Shown: positions 43,005 through 51,523 of the stretch, one piece after another | Layout: the number at the start of each line of letters is the position of its first letter | How positions within the stretch are numbered: the stretch's first letter is position 1 | Assembly: GCA_043755595.1 (NCBI GenBank) | Contig: JAYUSQ010000308.1 | Coordinates: 1 to 64,000, forward strand | DNA: 64,000 nt | Reading direction: 5' to 3' | Origin: VFZP01 sp043755595 | Lineage (GTDB): Bacteria; Acidobacteriota; Terriglobia; Bryobacterales; Bryobacteraceae | The notes under the pieces: model-generated | The model's database searches: none | The model's input: the letters and a program-made list of their open reading frames with translations, nothing else | Told to the model about the DNA's origin: nothing | Position numbers and translations under genes: made by a program

Positions 43005-45995
43005 ATGCCGCGCTGGCTCGCGATAGTGCCATGGCTGTTAGTGCCTTTGGGCGCACAGCAACACTCTCGCCTCGCCGGTGTGATTACCGACCCATCCGGC
43101 CGCCCGGTGGCCGAAGCCGCCGTCAGCGTCATCAGCGAAGAGACCGGGTTCCGGCGGGTAACGTCCACTTTCGACAACGGCGGCTACACCGTCTCGTCGC
43201 TCCAGCCCGGCCCTTACAAGATCATCGTTCGTAAGCCGGGCTTCCCTACGCTGGTGCGCCTGGCTGTGAAGTTGGACGCCGGCCAAACCGCGCGCGTCGA
43301 TTTCGAATTGCGCCTGGACAGCCTCCACGAAACGATCACCGTGGAAGGCAAACCGCCAGTGACGATCAACACCGAAGATGCCTCCGTTGGCACCCTGGTT
43401 GGCCGTGAGTGGATTGAGCGGCTGCCGGTGAATGGGCGCGGTTTGTTGAATCTGCTGGAAATGGCGCCGGGCGCGGTGGTGACGCCTGCCACTCGCGGCG
43501 AGGCTGGCCAGTTTACCGCCAATGGACAACGGCCCAACACACACTACTTCAGCGTCGACGGCGTCAGCGTGAACACCGGAATTCTTGGTGGTGGTCAGCC
43601 TGCACTTGCGGCCGGTGGCTCGCTCCCGTCGGTGAATGCGTTCGGCGGGCTGCACAGCTTGGTGAGCCTCGAAGCGCTCGACGAATTCCGGCTGCAGACA
43701 TCGACGACCGTGGCTGAGTTCGGCCGCCTGCCGGGCGCACAAGTTTCACTCGGCACGCGCTCTGGTTCTAACGATCTGCACGGCTCAGTTTTTTTCTTTG
43801 GAAGAAATGCCGCGCTCGACGCGAACGACTGGTTTGCCAACAGTAGCTCGCTCGGCCGCGGACACTCGCGCCTGAGCCACGCCGGCGGATCGGCAGGCGG
43901 CCCACTTCGCCGCAACCGGACCTTTTTCTTTCTCGCTTACGAGGACATGCGCTTCCAGCAATCGGCGGTCTGGCGAACACCGGTGCCCGACGCCGACGTG
44001 CTCACTCGGACTCCGGGCTGGGCGTATCCGCTGCTCGGATTGTTTCCGCAAGGCAACGGCCGAACCCTCAGCGCCGATAGTTTGGAATGGATCGGACGCA
44101 GCACGCGCCCGGCCGGGATGGCCAACATGAGTCTTCGCCTGGATCATTCACTCACGTCGAAACTGAGCCTATTCGCGCGCTACGGCCGTTCGCCTTCGCG
44201 CAGCGAATTCGGAGCGTCGCAACTTAATAACTTCGCCGCGAAGTTCTCTTCATTCACCGTTGGTTTGAATGCACGACTCGGGCCTCGGCTGGTGAACGAC
44301 TTGCGCGCGAATTTCGTACACGCCTCGGCCGACTCAGCCTGGACGCAGGAGCGCGCCGCGGAGTTGCCCCAATGTTACTTCGCCGATGTCGTCACCGCTC
44401 TCACGCGCACCGCGCAGGATTGCAATACTTTCTTCCGGTTGTCGGTTGGCGGGCTCGGTCAATTGGCTTCCGGCCAGGAAGCCGGACACCGCCAACGCCA
44501 ATGGAATATCTCAGACACCGCCAGTCTCAGCAGCGGATCCCATGCCTGGCGCTTTGGCGTCGACTATCGCCGCATCGCACCCGAACGGCTACGGCCCACC
44601 GTGATATCGAACGTCATGGTCAACAGCATCGAAGATCTGTTGAATCAGCGCAACATCTGGGTGACGTCGACGCGCCTTGAGCCCAACCGTCTTACCTTGA
44701 GTGAATTGTCTTTGTTCCTGCAAGATACCTGGCGGATCCACTCGCGCCTCACCTTTTCGTATGGCGTCCGTTGGGAATGGAGCGCGCCGCCGGTTTCGTT
44801 GTTGCCGCCTAGGGGACTGCAGTTGCCCCGCGCTAACCCGTTTGCGGCGCCGGTCAAGGCAACGGTTTGGGGCTCGCGCTATAACAACGTGGCGCCCCGA
44901 GGCGGACTGGCGCTGCAACTATCGAAGTCTCGCAATACGATCTTACGCTCCGGCTTCGGCGCTTACTACGAATCCAGTTTGTCGATCGCGACGGACTTGC
45001 TCAATGACAGCCCGCATCTGTTCTGGCAGCTGGCCAGCCCCGTGCAAGAGGTCGGCGGACCCACCCAGTCGGTGGTGAACTATGGCTTTGCGCAAGGCTT
45101 GCGCCTGCCGCGAGTCTGGCAGTGGAACGTGACGCTCGAACAGCCGCTCGGCAAGGGCGACGTCGTCTCCGCCGGTTATGTCGGCTCACGCGGCATCGAT
45201 CTGCTGCGGCGCGAAATGGATGGCGTCGGCGGAGTGGCCCTGGTGACCAACCACGGAGCGTCGGACTATCATGCGCTCCAATTGCAATGGCGACGCCGAC
45301 TGGCGCGATTTGCGCAAGTTTCGGCTTCCTACGCGTGGTCGCACTCCATCGACACCGCTTCCACCGATTCACTTTTGCATTGGGTGAGTTCGTCGTCCGA
45401 TGCCGCGCGAGACCGGGCATCCTCGGATTTCGATCTTCGCCAGTCGCTCAACTTGGCCTTTGCGCTGAACAGTGACAAGGGTCGGCTGAAGAACTGGTCG
45501 CTCGATGGAGTCTATCGCTGGCGCGCGGGCTTCCCGCTGGGCTTGTTGCAGTCGGAAACCGCGCTGGGTCTGATGTTCGCCAATGCCATCCGTCCCAACT
45601 ACACAGGTGGACCGGTCTGGTTGGCCGATGCGAATGCGCCCGGCGGACGACGCTTGAACGCTTCGGCTTTCGAGGCCGCGAGAAATTCCCGTCAAGGTTC
45701 ACTCGGCCGCAACGCGATCGATGGGTCCGGTATGAACCAACTTGATCTGGCGGTGCGGCGTGAATTCAAGTTTAAGCGAGGCGGCCGCGCTGAATTGCGC
45801 CTTGATAGTTTTAACGTCCTCAACCGCGCGAATCTCAGCGACCCTGTGCGCTTCCTGACCAGCCCGCTTTTCGGACAACCTACTTCGATGTTGAACACCA
45901 TGCTCGGCACCGGGACGCCGTCGAGCGGATTGACGCCGATGTTCCAGAATGGCGGCGCCCGGTCGTTCCAGCTTTCGTTGCGCTGGCGATTTTAG
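43005..45995 (+). CDS. TonB-dependent receptor with carboxypeptidase regulatory domain
   Basis: A 996-residue outer-membrane receptor of the Oar/Solibacter type. A signal peptide (RWLAIVPWLLVPLGAQQ) is followed by a CarboxypepD_reg domain (HSRLAGVITDPSGRPVAEAA, DNGGYTVSSLQPGPYKII), a plug with RLPVNGRGLLNLLEMAPG, and a large barrel ending in the aromatic FQLSLRWRF. ATG 43005 has AAAAGG upstream and starts 7 nt after the anti-sigma stop, so sigma, anti-sigma and receptor form one unit, like a surface-signalling system. Ligand unknown. It does not have the extended signalling plug of FecA-like receptors. Confidence 0.92.
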   Translation: MPRWLAIVPWLLVPLGAQQHSRLAGVITDPSGRPVAEAAVSVISEETGFRRVTSTFDNGGYTVSSLQPGPYKIIVRKPGFPTLVRLAVKLDAGQTARVDFELRLDSLHETITVEGKPPVTINTEDASVGTLVGREWIERLPVNGRGLLNLLEMAPGAVVTPATRGEAGQFTANGQRPNTHYFSVDGVSVNTGILGGGQPALAAGGSLPSVNAFGGLHSLVSLEALDEFRLQTSTTVAEFGRLPGAQVSLGTRSGSNDLHGSVFFFGRNAALDANDWFANSSSLGRGHSRLSHAGGSAGGPLRRNRTFFFLAYEDMRFQQSAVWRTPVPDADVLTRTPGWAYPLLGLFPQGNGRTLSADSLEWIGRSTRPAGMANMSLRLDHSLTSKLSLFARYGRSPSRSEFGASQLNNFAAKFSSFTVGLNARLGPRLVNDLRANFVHASADSAWTQERAAELPQCYFADVVTALTRTAQDCNTFFRLSVGGLGQLASGQEAGHRQRQWNISDTASLSSGSHAWRFGVDYRRIAPERLRPTVISNVMVNSIEDLLNQRNIWVTSTRLEPNRLTLSELSLFLQDTWRIHSRLTFSYGVRWEWSAPPVSLLPPRGLQLPRANPFAAPVKATVWGSRYNNVAPRGGLALQLSKSRNTILRSGFGAYYESSLSIATDLLNDSPHLFWQLASPVQEVGGPTQSVVNYGFAQGLRLPRVWQWNVTLEQPLGKGDVVSAGYVGSRGIDLLRREMDGVGGVALVTNHGASDYHALQLQWRRRLARFAQVSASYAWSHSIDTASTDSLLHWVSSSSDAARDRASSDFDLRQSLNLAFALNSDKGRLKNWSLDGVYRWRAGFPLGLLQSETALGLMFANAIRPNYTGGPVWLADANAPGGRRLNASAFEAARNSRQGSLGRNAIDGSGMNQLDLAVRREFKFKRGGRAELRLDSFNVLNRANLSDPVRFLTSPLFGQPTSMLNTMLGTGTPSSGLTPMFQNGGARSFQLSLRWRF

Positions 45996-47275
45996 TTCCC
46001 GATCCTGACCGGGGAAACTCTCGTCCGGTCGCGCCCCAGTTCAAACTGCAGCAACCAACTTTGCGGCGTCTCTCCTGCGGGAAACTTCCAAGCCTTGGCG
46101 GCGGCCAGGACACGATCGGTGAAATATTTGCTCGCGGGCGGTCCTTCGAGCGTGGCTTGATTCACGTTTCCAGCGGCATCGACACTCACGCGGACGTGAA
46201 TCCGCACCCGCCCTACGATTGTGTTGCGGGCTCCCGGTGGAATCTCCGGCAACACGCGCGTAATCCCGTTGGCCTGAGGAGCCGGTTCGCGAGGAGCGCT
46301 CATCGCGGGAGGCGCCTTTGTTTCCACCATGGCCGGCGCTGATTTCGGTTTCTTCTTGATTGCCTTGGTTTCAGGCGGAGGCTTGACCTCTAGGGCTGGC
46401 GCAGGATTGGCGGCTATTGCGGCGGGCTCCACCACCTTTGGCGGGGGCGGAGGTTGCGGCGGCTCAGTGCCCGGCCAGTTTTTGATCGAAATCAGACCGA
46501 GCAACGCGGCGGCAGCGGCCAGCCAGAGCCACCCGCGTCCCGATCGCGGTTCGCCACGTAAATGTGTTTCGATGCGCCGCAGATCCCAACGGCTAGCTGG
46601 GTCGGCGGTCAGGCAATTCCTGGCGATCTCACGGAAGGGCTCAGGCAAAGGCGCATTCGCTCCGGAGGCGCCAAGCGCTTCTTTCAGGAGGGCTCCGATC
46701 GCGAGACAGTCGCCGGCCGTATCCCCGCCCGGAATCAGGCTATCGCTGGAAATCTTGAGTTGTTCGCCGAACGCCATGATGTTGGCCGGCTTCAAGCTTC
46801 CATGCGCGAAGCCCTTCGTCTCCAAATACTGCAAGGCGCTCAGCACCGGGAGGAGCATAGCTCGCGTCTCGTCCGGGGTCAGCGGCCGTTCGGCCAGAAC
46901 CTCGGCGAGGTTCTCGTCGGCTCGCTCCATGACGGCATACGCGCATCGAATATCCGGCAGCGCCGTTTCTCCGTGCGCGAGGGTCGAGACGAGGGCCGGG
47001 TGCGAGAGATGAGCGCTCTTCTCCCAGCCGGCGATCAGGGCATCGATCGAGGCAGGCGATCCGGGAATAAGTTTGACGGCCGCGTTCCGGCCCCGGAACT
47101 GCGTTTCGAAGACAGCGCTGAGCTTGCCTCCGCCCAGGCAGCGCTCCAACGGGAACCCCGCATCGAGGCTTCGGCCTTCGCATTGTTTCCAGTATTCGAG
47201 ATTGAGCGACATGCCTGGCAGCGGTTTCGGCAAACCATTATTGTACGGTTGCCCGGCGGGCGCCGGCTGGCCCAT
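45992..47275 (-). CDS. Pseudokinase domain fused to a TonB C-terminal domain
   Basis: A 427-residue protein with an unusual architecture. Residues about 40-240 fold like a Ser/Thr kinase: GGGKLSAVF is a degenerate glycine loop, the ATP lysine is K68 in AAVKLI, but HRDLKPxN is HGSLKPANI (158-166), so the catalytic Asp is lost, and DFG is replaced by SSD (176-178). A transmembrane helix (about 249-265) and a proline-rich stretch follow. Residues about 345-427 match a TonB_C domain (VGRVRIHVRVSVDAAGNVN, AAKAWKFPAGETPQ). It converges on the TonB receptor gene with a 4-nt overlap. ATG 47212 is an alternative start. Confidence 0.85.
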   Translation of the reverse strand: MGQPAPAGQPYNNGLPKPLPGMSLNLEYWKQCEGRSLDAGFPLERCLGGGKLSAVFETQFRGRNAAVKLIPGSPASIDALIAGWEKSAHLSHPALVSTLAHGETALPDIRCAYAVMERADENLAEVLAERPLTPDETRAMLLPVLSALQYLETKGFAHGSLKPANIMAFGEQLKISSDSLIPGGDTAGDCLAIGALLKEALGASGANAPLPEPFREIARNCLTADPASRWDLRRIETHLRGEPRSGRGWLWLAAAAALLGLISIKNWPGTEPPQPPPPPKVVEPAAIAANPAPALEVKPPPETKAIKKKPKSAPAMVETKAPPAMSAPREPAPQANGITRVLPEIPPGARNTIVGRVRIHVRVSVDAAGNVNQATLEGPPASKYFTDRVLAAAKAWKFPAGETPQSWLLQFELGRDRTRVSPVRIGN

Positions 47276-47296
47276 CGCGTCTCGAATCTTGCGCTG

Positions 47297-47599
47297 CTAG
47301 AAGCCGACGTATCCGACAAGAGCGGTCATTACGTAGGCGAGTCCGCAGACTTCGGCTACGCGAAAGAGCGCGTGGAAGGATCGAGACATGAACTCAAAGC
47401 GGAGGAAAAGAGCGCAGATGGCGGCGATGTAGATCGGCAGCGGGCCGAGGATGCCCGGCATCGCCTGATGAAAAATCACCAGGATAAAGTAGTAGACGAA
47501 TGGCCAATTTGAATCGGAACGGATTTTGAAGCGGGCGCCGATGAGCCACGCGCTGAAGAGCAGCAATACCGTTGCGTTGACGACGCTGGCCTGTGACAA
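47297..47599 (-). CDS. Small integral membrane protein (100 aa)
   Basis: A 100-residue protein with three hydrophobic segments: VVNATVLLLFSAWLIGA, FVYYFILVIFHQAM (or LPIYIAAICALFLRF) and VCGLAYVMTALVGYVGF. I do not recognise the family. It starts at TTG 47599 with a TAGGAG about 13 nt upstream and lies 22 nt before the pseudokinase-TonB gene, so it may be in the same transcript and work with it. Confidence 0.6.
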   Translation of the reverse strand: MSQASVVNATVLLLFSAWLIGARFKIRSDSNWPFVYYFILVIFHQAMPGILGPLPIYIAAICALFLRFEFMSRSFHALFRVAEVCGLAYVMTALVGYVGF

Positions 47600-47695
47600 G
47601 ACGCTAACTATCTCCTACAGGAAACTAATCGTCAAGAAGCCGACACAGTCGGATAGGGCAAATACCTGAGGGAACGAGTAGGGTCGGCGGTTGGC

Positions 47696-49711
47696 TTAAA
47701 ACGACCACAAAAGACTGGTAAAACCGGTGTGCGCGCGGTAGTCCTGGGCAGCCTGAAAGTCGGCCGCATAGCCGTAGTATTGATAGCCCAGGTTCCATCG
47801 AATCTTATTGTGGAGGCGAATCGAGAGACGAGCTTGAGGGGATTGAAAGCTGAGCGGGAAAGTCTGGGCAGCACGAAACGCCGCCAGAGTCGAACCGCCG
47901 GCGGTACCGGAGGTAGGTGTGGACCGGCCATCGCCGGTATCTTGAACCCGAGTGAAACCTACCGTCAGATCGAGACGCGAGCGCAGGCTGGCGCGGGCCG
48001 AGAAATAGGCTGTGTGGATGTTGCTGATGTAGAGCGAAGCCTCATTCTCGACAAAGTCGCCGCTGGCGAAATAGGCGAGGCCGGACAACGTATCCCAATG
48101 CTGCTTGGAGTAGCCGGCGTCGAGGTTAAACCAACGCTTGGCTGCGTAGGAGCCGTCGGCGCCAGTGGAGCGAGCGCGGGAGCTATGCGTGAACAACGAT
48201 GACGAGTTGGTGTTGTAGTTGGCGCGGGAGTAGGCTTGGAGCCGCAAAGGGCCGGACTTATACTGCACGCGGCCGCCGAAGGCCTGATAGTTGCGCTCGC
48301 TAGTGGGCAGAAACGGGCGGTCGGCCCGGCCGAGTTCGGCGTCGATTACGATGGAGACCGCCTTGGCAGGTTGGAGCCGGAGCCGGGCCGAACCGGCTTT
48401 GAGATGATTCTCTTGCGTGGCCACGCGGCGATCGGTGAAGATATTGGCGGTCTCGGCTTCGACCGATTGAATGCGGCGGCTGGAATACCGGTAGCCTCCG
48501 AAAACGCCTAGCCATTTTCTGGCTTGATAGGAGGCTTCACTGTTATTGACGAAGGTTCTAAGCGCGAGGTTCTGAAAGTAAACCACGCTAAAACTGCTGG
48601 TGGAATTGTTGATTTCCCGATACGACGCGTTGCCGTCCATACCCGTTTGATGGAAGGCCGTGTGATTGGTGATGGTCCAACTGCGGGCCGGAAAGAGGCT
48701 GAGCGTGACTGAGCCGGTGGATAGCGGCCTGCGGCCGGATCCAGTCACCAGGATCTGGCGCGTGGCGGCTGCCCCAGTGCGGCCGGCCCCGGTCACGGCC
48801 TCGTCAAAAGTGAAACCACGCTGGCTGCCGGCGTAAGAGAATCTCGCGTTGACGGAATACCAACTCTTGCCGTCCTTGACGACAGCTCCGCGCCAGAAGG
48901 GTGTATCGCCTGAATAAGGCTCGGTCCGGTTGAGCGAGTTGAGGACAAGACGGTCGTTCGGGTTGGCGCCGGCGGTCGGCGAATCGAGCCGGTAGGAAGT
49001 CGAATCCTCAAAGCGCTGCCACCCCCGCATCACATGGAGTTTGAAGCCTGCAGCGAGAACCTCGCCGCCTAGCCGGAACTCGCGCTGGCGGCGGTCGATT
49101 CCCGCGAAGTAGGAAAACTGATCGCCGAGCGAATCGAATAGATTGATGGTGGAAAGGCCGGGGCCGGTTTGGGAATTGCGGCTGTAGCCGGCGAGCAGGC
49201 GGAACCGGGATTGGGGGAAGAGCGTGAAGTCGTGGTCTTGGAGTTGGCGTGTTGTGTCGAGGAGGTGGCCACCTACGGCGCTGGGCAGGCCGGGATTGAA
49301 ATACTCGTTGCTGCGCCATAGCAGGTCATATCGGTACCAGTGGTTTTGTTGAACGCGAAGCATCGCCGATTGGTAGGGGTCGTTGCCGAGACCTTGCGTG
49401 GACAGGATAATTTCGTCGAAAAGCCGGCCGTGTCCATCTTTCGAATTGACGGTGAGATTGCTCCCCAGCAGACGAATGCCGTTGCCGAAGTTGACGTCAC
49501 TGCGATAACGGAGCGGGTTGCCGTCGACGGAGTGAAAGCGGTAGCCGGTCTCAAACGAATTGACGACGTTGTAGTTGCCACTGTCCTGGCCGCGCGAGGA
49601 GCCGACTGGTTCGGTTGAGGGGGCGACCGTGGGCTGAGCGGCTAGCGAAGCGGCGGCCAGCAGCGCGATAGCGATAGCGGTGTGCGTCGTTTTGAGGATC
49701 GGAGGTCGCAT
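47696..49711 (-). CDS. MtrB/PioB-like outer-membrane barrel of a porin-cytochrome conduit
   Basis: A 671-residue protein with a signal peptide (AIAIALLAAASLAAQ) and long runs of alternating beta strands through to a terminal aromatic (TGFTSLLWSF). It has no cysteine. Such size (MtrB 697 residues) and its place 9 nt downstream of a decaheme cytochrome match the MtrB/PioB/DmsF outer-membrane sleeves that hold an MtrA-type cytochrome. Sequence similarity between such barrels is weak, so identity rests mainly on context. It could also be an unrelated barrel of the same size. Confidence 0.65.
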   Translation of the reverse strand: MRPPILKTTHTAIAIALLAAASLAAQPTVAPSTEPVGSSRGQDSGNYNVVNSFETGYRFHSVDGNPLRYRSDVNFGNGIRLLGSNLTVNSKDGHGRLFDEIILSTQGLGNDPYQSAMLRVQQNHWYRYDLLWRSNEYFNPGLPSAVGGHLLDTTRQLQDHDFTLFPQSRFRLLAGYSRNSQTGPGLSTINLFDSLGDQFSYFAGIDRRQREFRLGGEVLAAGFKLHVMRGWQRFEDSTSYRLDSPTAGANPNDRLVLNSLNRTEPYSGDTPFWRGAVVKDGKSWYSVNARFSYAGSQRGFTFDEAVTGAGRTGAAATRQILVTGSGRRPLSTGSVTLSLFPARSWTITNHTAFHQTGMDGNASYREINNSTSSFSVVYFQNLALRTFVNNSEASYQARKWLGVFGGYRYSSRRIQSVEAETANIFTDRRVATQENHLKAGSARLRLQPAKAVSIVIDAELGRADRPFLPTSERNYQAFGGRVQYKSGPLRLQAYSRANYNTNSSSLFTHSSRARSTGADGSYAAKRWFNLDAGYSKQHWDTLSGLAYFASGDFVENEASLYISNIHTAYFSARASLRSRLDLTVGFTRVQDTGDGRSTPTSGTAGGSTLAAFRAAQTFPLSFQSPQARLSIRLHNKIRWNLGYQYYGYAADFQAAQDYRAHTGFTSLLWSF

Positions 49712-49720
49712 ACTATTTGG

Positions 49721-50653
49721 CTACCTCAGGAACAAGCGGTCTGCATTGGAGCCATGAATTCGGACGTGACAGGTGGTGCAGTTTTGGTATTTAGGGTCTG
49801 CCATGTTGTGCGACCCCGATTGCGGTGTGACGCCGTCGGCTTGGCGCCCGAAGGCGCCAGCCCCGTTATGGCACTCAAGACAGACGGTAAAAACCAAAGG
49901 CCGTTTGAGCATGCGGAGATTTGTAGATCCGTGGGGCGAATGGCAGGTTTCGCAGCCCTCGACGCGCGTGCCAGGATGTTCGAAGGCAAACGGACCACGC
50001 TTGTCGGTGTGGCAGCGGAGGCAGGACTGTTCGCCATCGACGCCAGTGTGGGTCATCCTGGGCCGGTCTCCCATGCGCCAGGATGGTGACGCCGCTCCGT
50101 GAGGATTGTGGCAGTCGGTACACTTCATGAAGCCTTCGTTGACACGATGTTTGGTGGGCATCGAAAATTGCGCTCTGACGGAGGAATGGCATCCATAGCA
50201 GAGTTGCGCTTGTGGCTTGGCGAGCAAGGCTTTCGGGGATTGTGAGCGGTGTATCGAGTGGCAGCTGGCGCAGGCGACGTCGGCTTGGGTATGGGAGGAC
50301 CGGCGCACTTCGCCACGGGATAAGTCCTTGGTATGGCAGGCGAGGCAGGTGTCGAGGGACTGGCGCGGACTCATCAGTGAAAAGGCGCGTGGAATGGTTG
50401 TTTTTCCGCCCTTCGCGTCGACGTGTTCTTTCCCGGGACCATGACAACCCTCGCATCCAGCATTCTCTGGCGGTTCCTTTCCAGAAGCGATGCTCTTGAA
50501 ATGAGGATTGCGAAAGAAGGGTTGCCAAAGATCGGCGTGGCAGGTTTTGCAGGCGTTGTTGCCGGCGTGAATATTTTGGGCAGGGCTAGGGGCGACAGTT
50601 CCAGCCAGGAGATAGACCGCTAGCGATGCCCCGAACCAACCCTTGAATGACAC
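49721..50653 (-). CDS. Decaheme c-type cytochrome (MtrA/DmsE/PioA type)
   Basis: A 310-residue secreted protein with a signal peptide (GASLAVYLLAGTVAPSPAQ) and exactly ten CxxCH heme sites: CKTCH 35, CEGCH 67, CLACH 103, CASCH 128, CYGCH 152, CTDCH 178, CLRCH 211, CETCH 234, CLECH 258 and CTTCH 292. Length (MtrA about 333) and ten evenly spaced hemes fit the MtrA/DmsE family, which forms a molecular wire across the outer membrane within an MtrB-like barrel. The GTG at 50653 is the start; the barrel follows 9 nt later. No extracellular MtrC/OmcA is seen here. Confidence 0.92.
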   Translation of the reverse strand: MSFKGWFGASLAVYLLAGTVAPSPAQNIHAGNNACKTCHADLWQPFFRNPHFKSIASGKEPPENAGCEGCHGPGKEHVDAKGGKTTIPRAFSLMSPRQSLDTCLACHTKDLSRGEVRRSSHTQADVACASCHSIHRSQSPKALLAKPQAQLCYGCHSSVRAQFSMPTKHRVNEGFMKCTDCHNPHGAASPSWRMGDRPRMTHTGVDGEQSCLRCHTDKRGPFAFEHPGTRVEGCETCHSPHGSTNLRMLKRPLVFTVCLECHNGAGAFGRQADGVTPQSGSHNMADPKYQNCTTCHVRIHGSNADRLFLR

Positions 50654-50704
50654 TATCCCATTATGTTGGACGAACGGCTTGTCAGTTGTGAAGAACGAGC
50701 CAAA

Positions 50705-50720
50705 GTTTTGTAAACAAAAC
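50705..50720. promoter_or_regulatory. Palindrome upstream of the decaheme gene
   Basis: GTTTTG-TAAA-CAAAAC is a perfect 6-bp inverted repeat about 52 nt before the decaheme start codon, at a position where a promoter-proximal activator or repressor could bind. The regulator is unknown. Confidence 0.4.
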
Positions 50721-50724
50721 GTTA

Positions 50725-50760
50725 AAGCTCCCCGGGACTGGGGTTCGGGGAGCTTTTTTT
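50725..50760. terminator. Strong intrinsic terminator
   Basis: A perfect 10-bp stem (AAGCTCCCCG 50725-50734 with CGGGGAGCTT 50746-50755) ends in a T run to 50760 on the plus strand. On the minus strand it follows the small barrel gene by about 55 nt and has only a short TTT. It probably works for both directions, separating the barrel gene from the decaheme gene. No plus-strand gene ends here, so any plus-strand transcript stopped by it is unannotated. Confidence 0.75.
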
Positions 50761-50814
50761 CTCAAGGGTTTAGCCGAGCCAACCGCAGGTGTGCGTGGGC
50801 GCGCGATTGCGGGA

Positions 50815-51465
50815 CTAGAACAGGTAGCTAAGGCCGATCAAGGGGGTGATGTCATGGAGCCACCCGCCGATTTTGTTGCCAGGCGACGGTACGATCACGT
50901 CCTTGGGAAAGGGAGTGACGAAGTCCCGCACTTCGGCGCGCATCATGAGCCTATTGCCGACCCGCCACTTAACACCGGCCCCGAAACTCAGCATCGGCTG
51001 CCATTGTTGGACCTGTGAGAGGATGGCTACGTTGGTGAGCGGCTGGAAGGCTCGCTCGGTTCCGGTACCCTGATACCCTTTGAGGCCGCCGCCGAAAGCA
51101 ACGAAGGGGCGCACCGAGTCTTCGCGCGAATTGCTGTACAGCAGTACATCGTAATGCACGAGATGCGACCGCCCGGCGAAAGTGGCCGTCTGTGAACCGG
51201 CCGACGTACGGAGATCGGTCTTTTGGAATTGGTAGCGCATTTCGCCACCCCAGCGTCCTGGCGTGTTGTGAGCGAGCAAACCACCGGCAGTAAAACCCGG
51301 TTTGAACCCGGCGTTGCCTGCCGATGAGCCAGTCACGGGGCGGTCCATGTGGAAGGCGCCGCCGCCAATCACACCGACTTCGAAGGATTGCGCCGAGGCA
51401 GGTTGTAGGAATGGCGCCGTCAACAGCAATCCGAACAAGGAGACTCGTGTCGAAGCTTGTTTCAT
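50815..51465 (-). CDS. Small outer-membrane beta-barrel protein
   Basis: A 216-residue protein with a Sec signal (SLFGLLLTAPFLQPASA, cleavage before QSF), then an eight-strand-type barrel: FEVGVIGGGAFHMD, GGLLAHNTPGRWGGEMRYQF, RPFVAFGGGLKGY, and the terminal PLIGLSYLF. This is the OmpW/OmpA-like beta-barrel fold. Function unknown. It stands alone between a terminator and the YVTN/TIGR03437 gene (58 nt upstream). Confidence 0.75.
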   Translation of the reverse strand: MKQASTRVSLFGLLLTAPFLQPASAQSFEVGVIGGGAFHMDRPVTGSSAGNAGFKPGFTAGGLLAHNTPGRWGGEMRYQFQKTDLRTSAGSQTATFAGRSHLVHYDVLLYSNSREDSVRPFVAFGGGLKGYQGTGTERAFQPLTNVAILSQVQQWQPMLSFGAGVKWRVGNRLMMRAEVRDFVTPFPKDVIVPSPGNKIGGWLHDITPLIGLSYLF

Positions 51466-51523
51466 TGTCTTTTATCCTTTGGCCGATATCGCGTCCTTAA
51501 GATTCCTAGAGTCGGGCGACACG

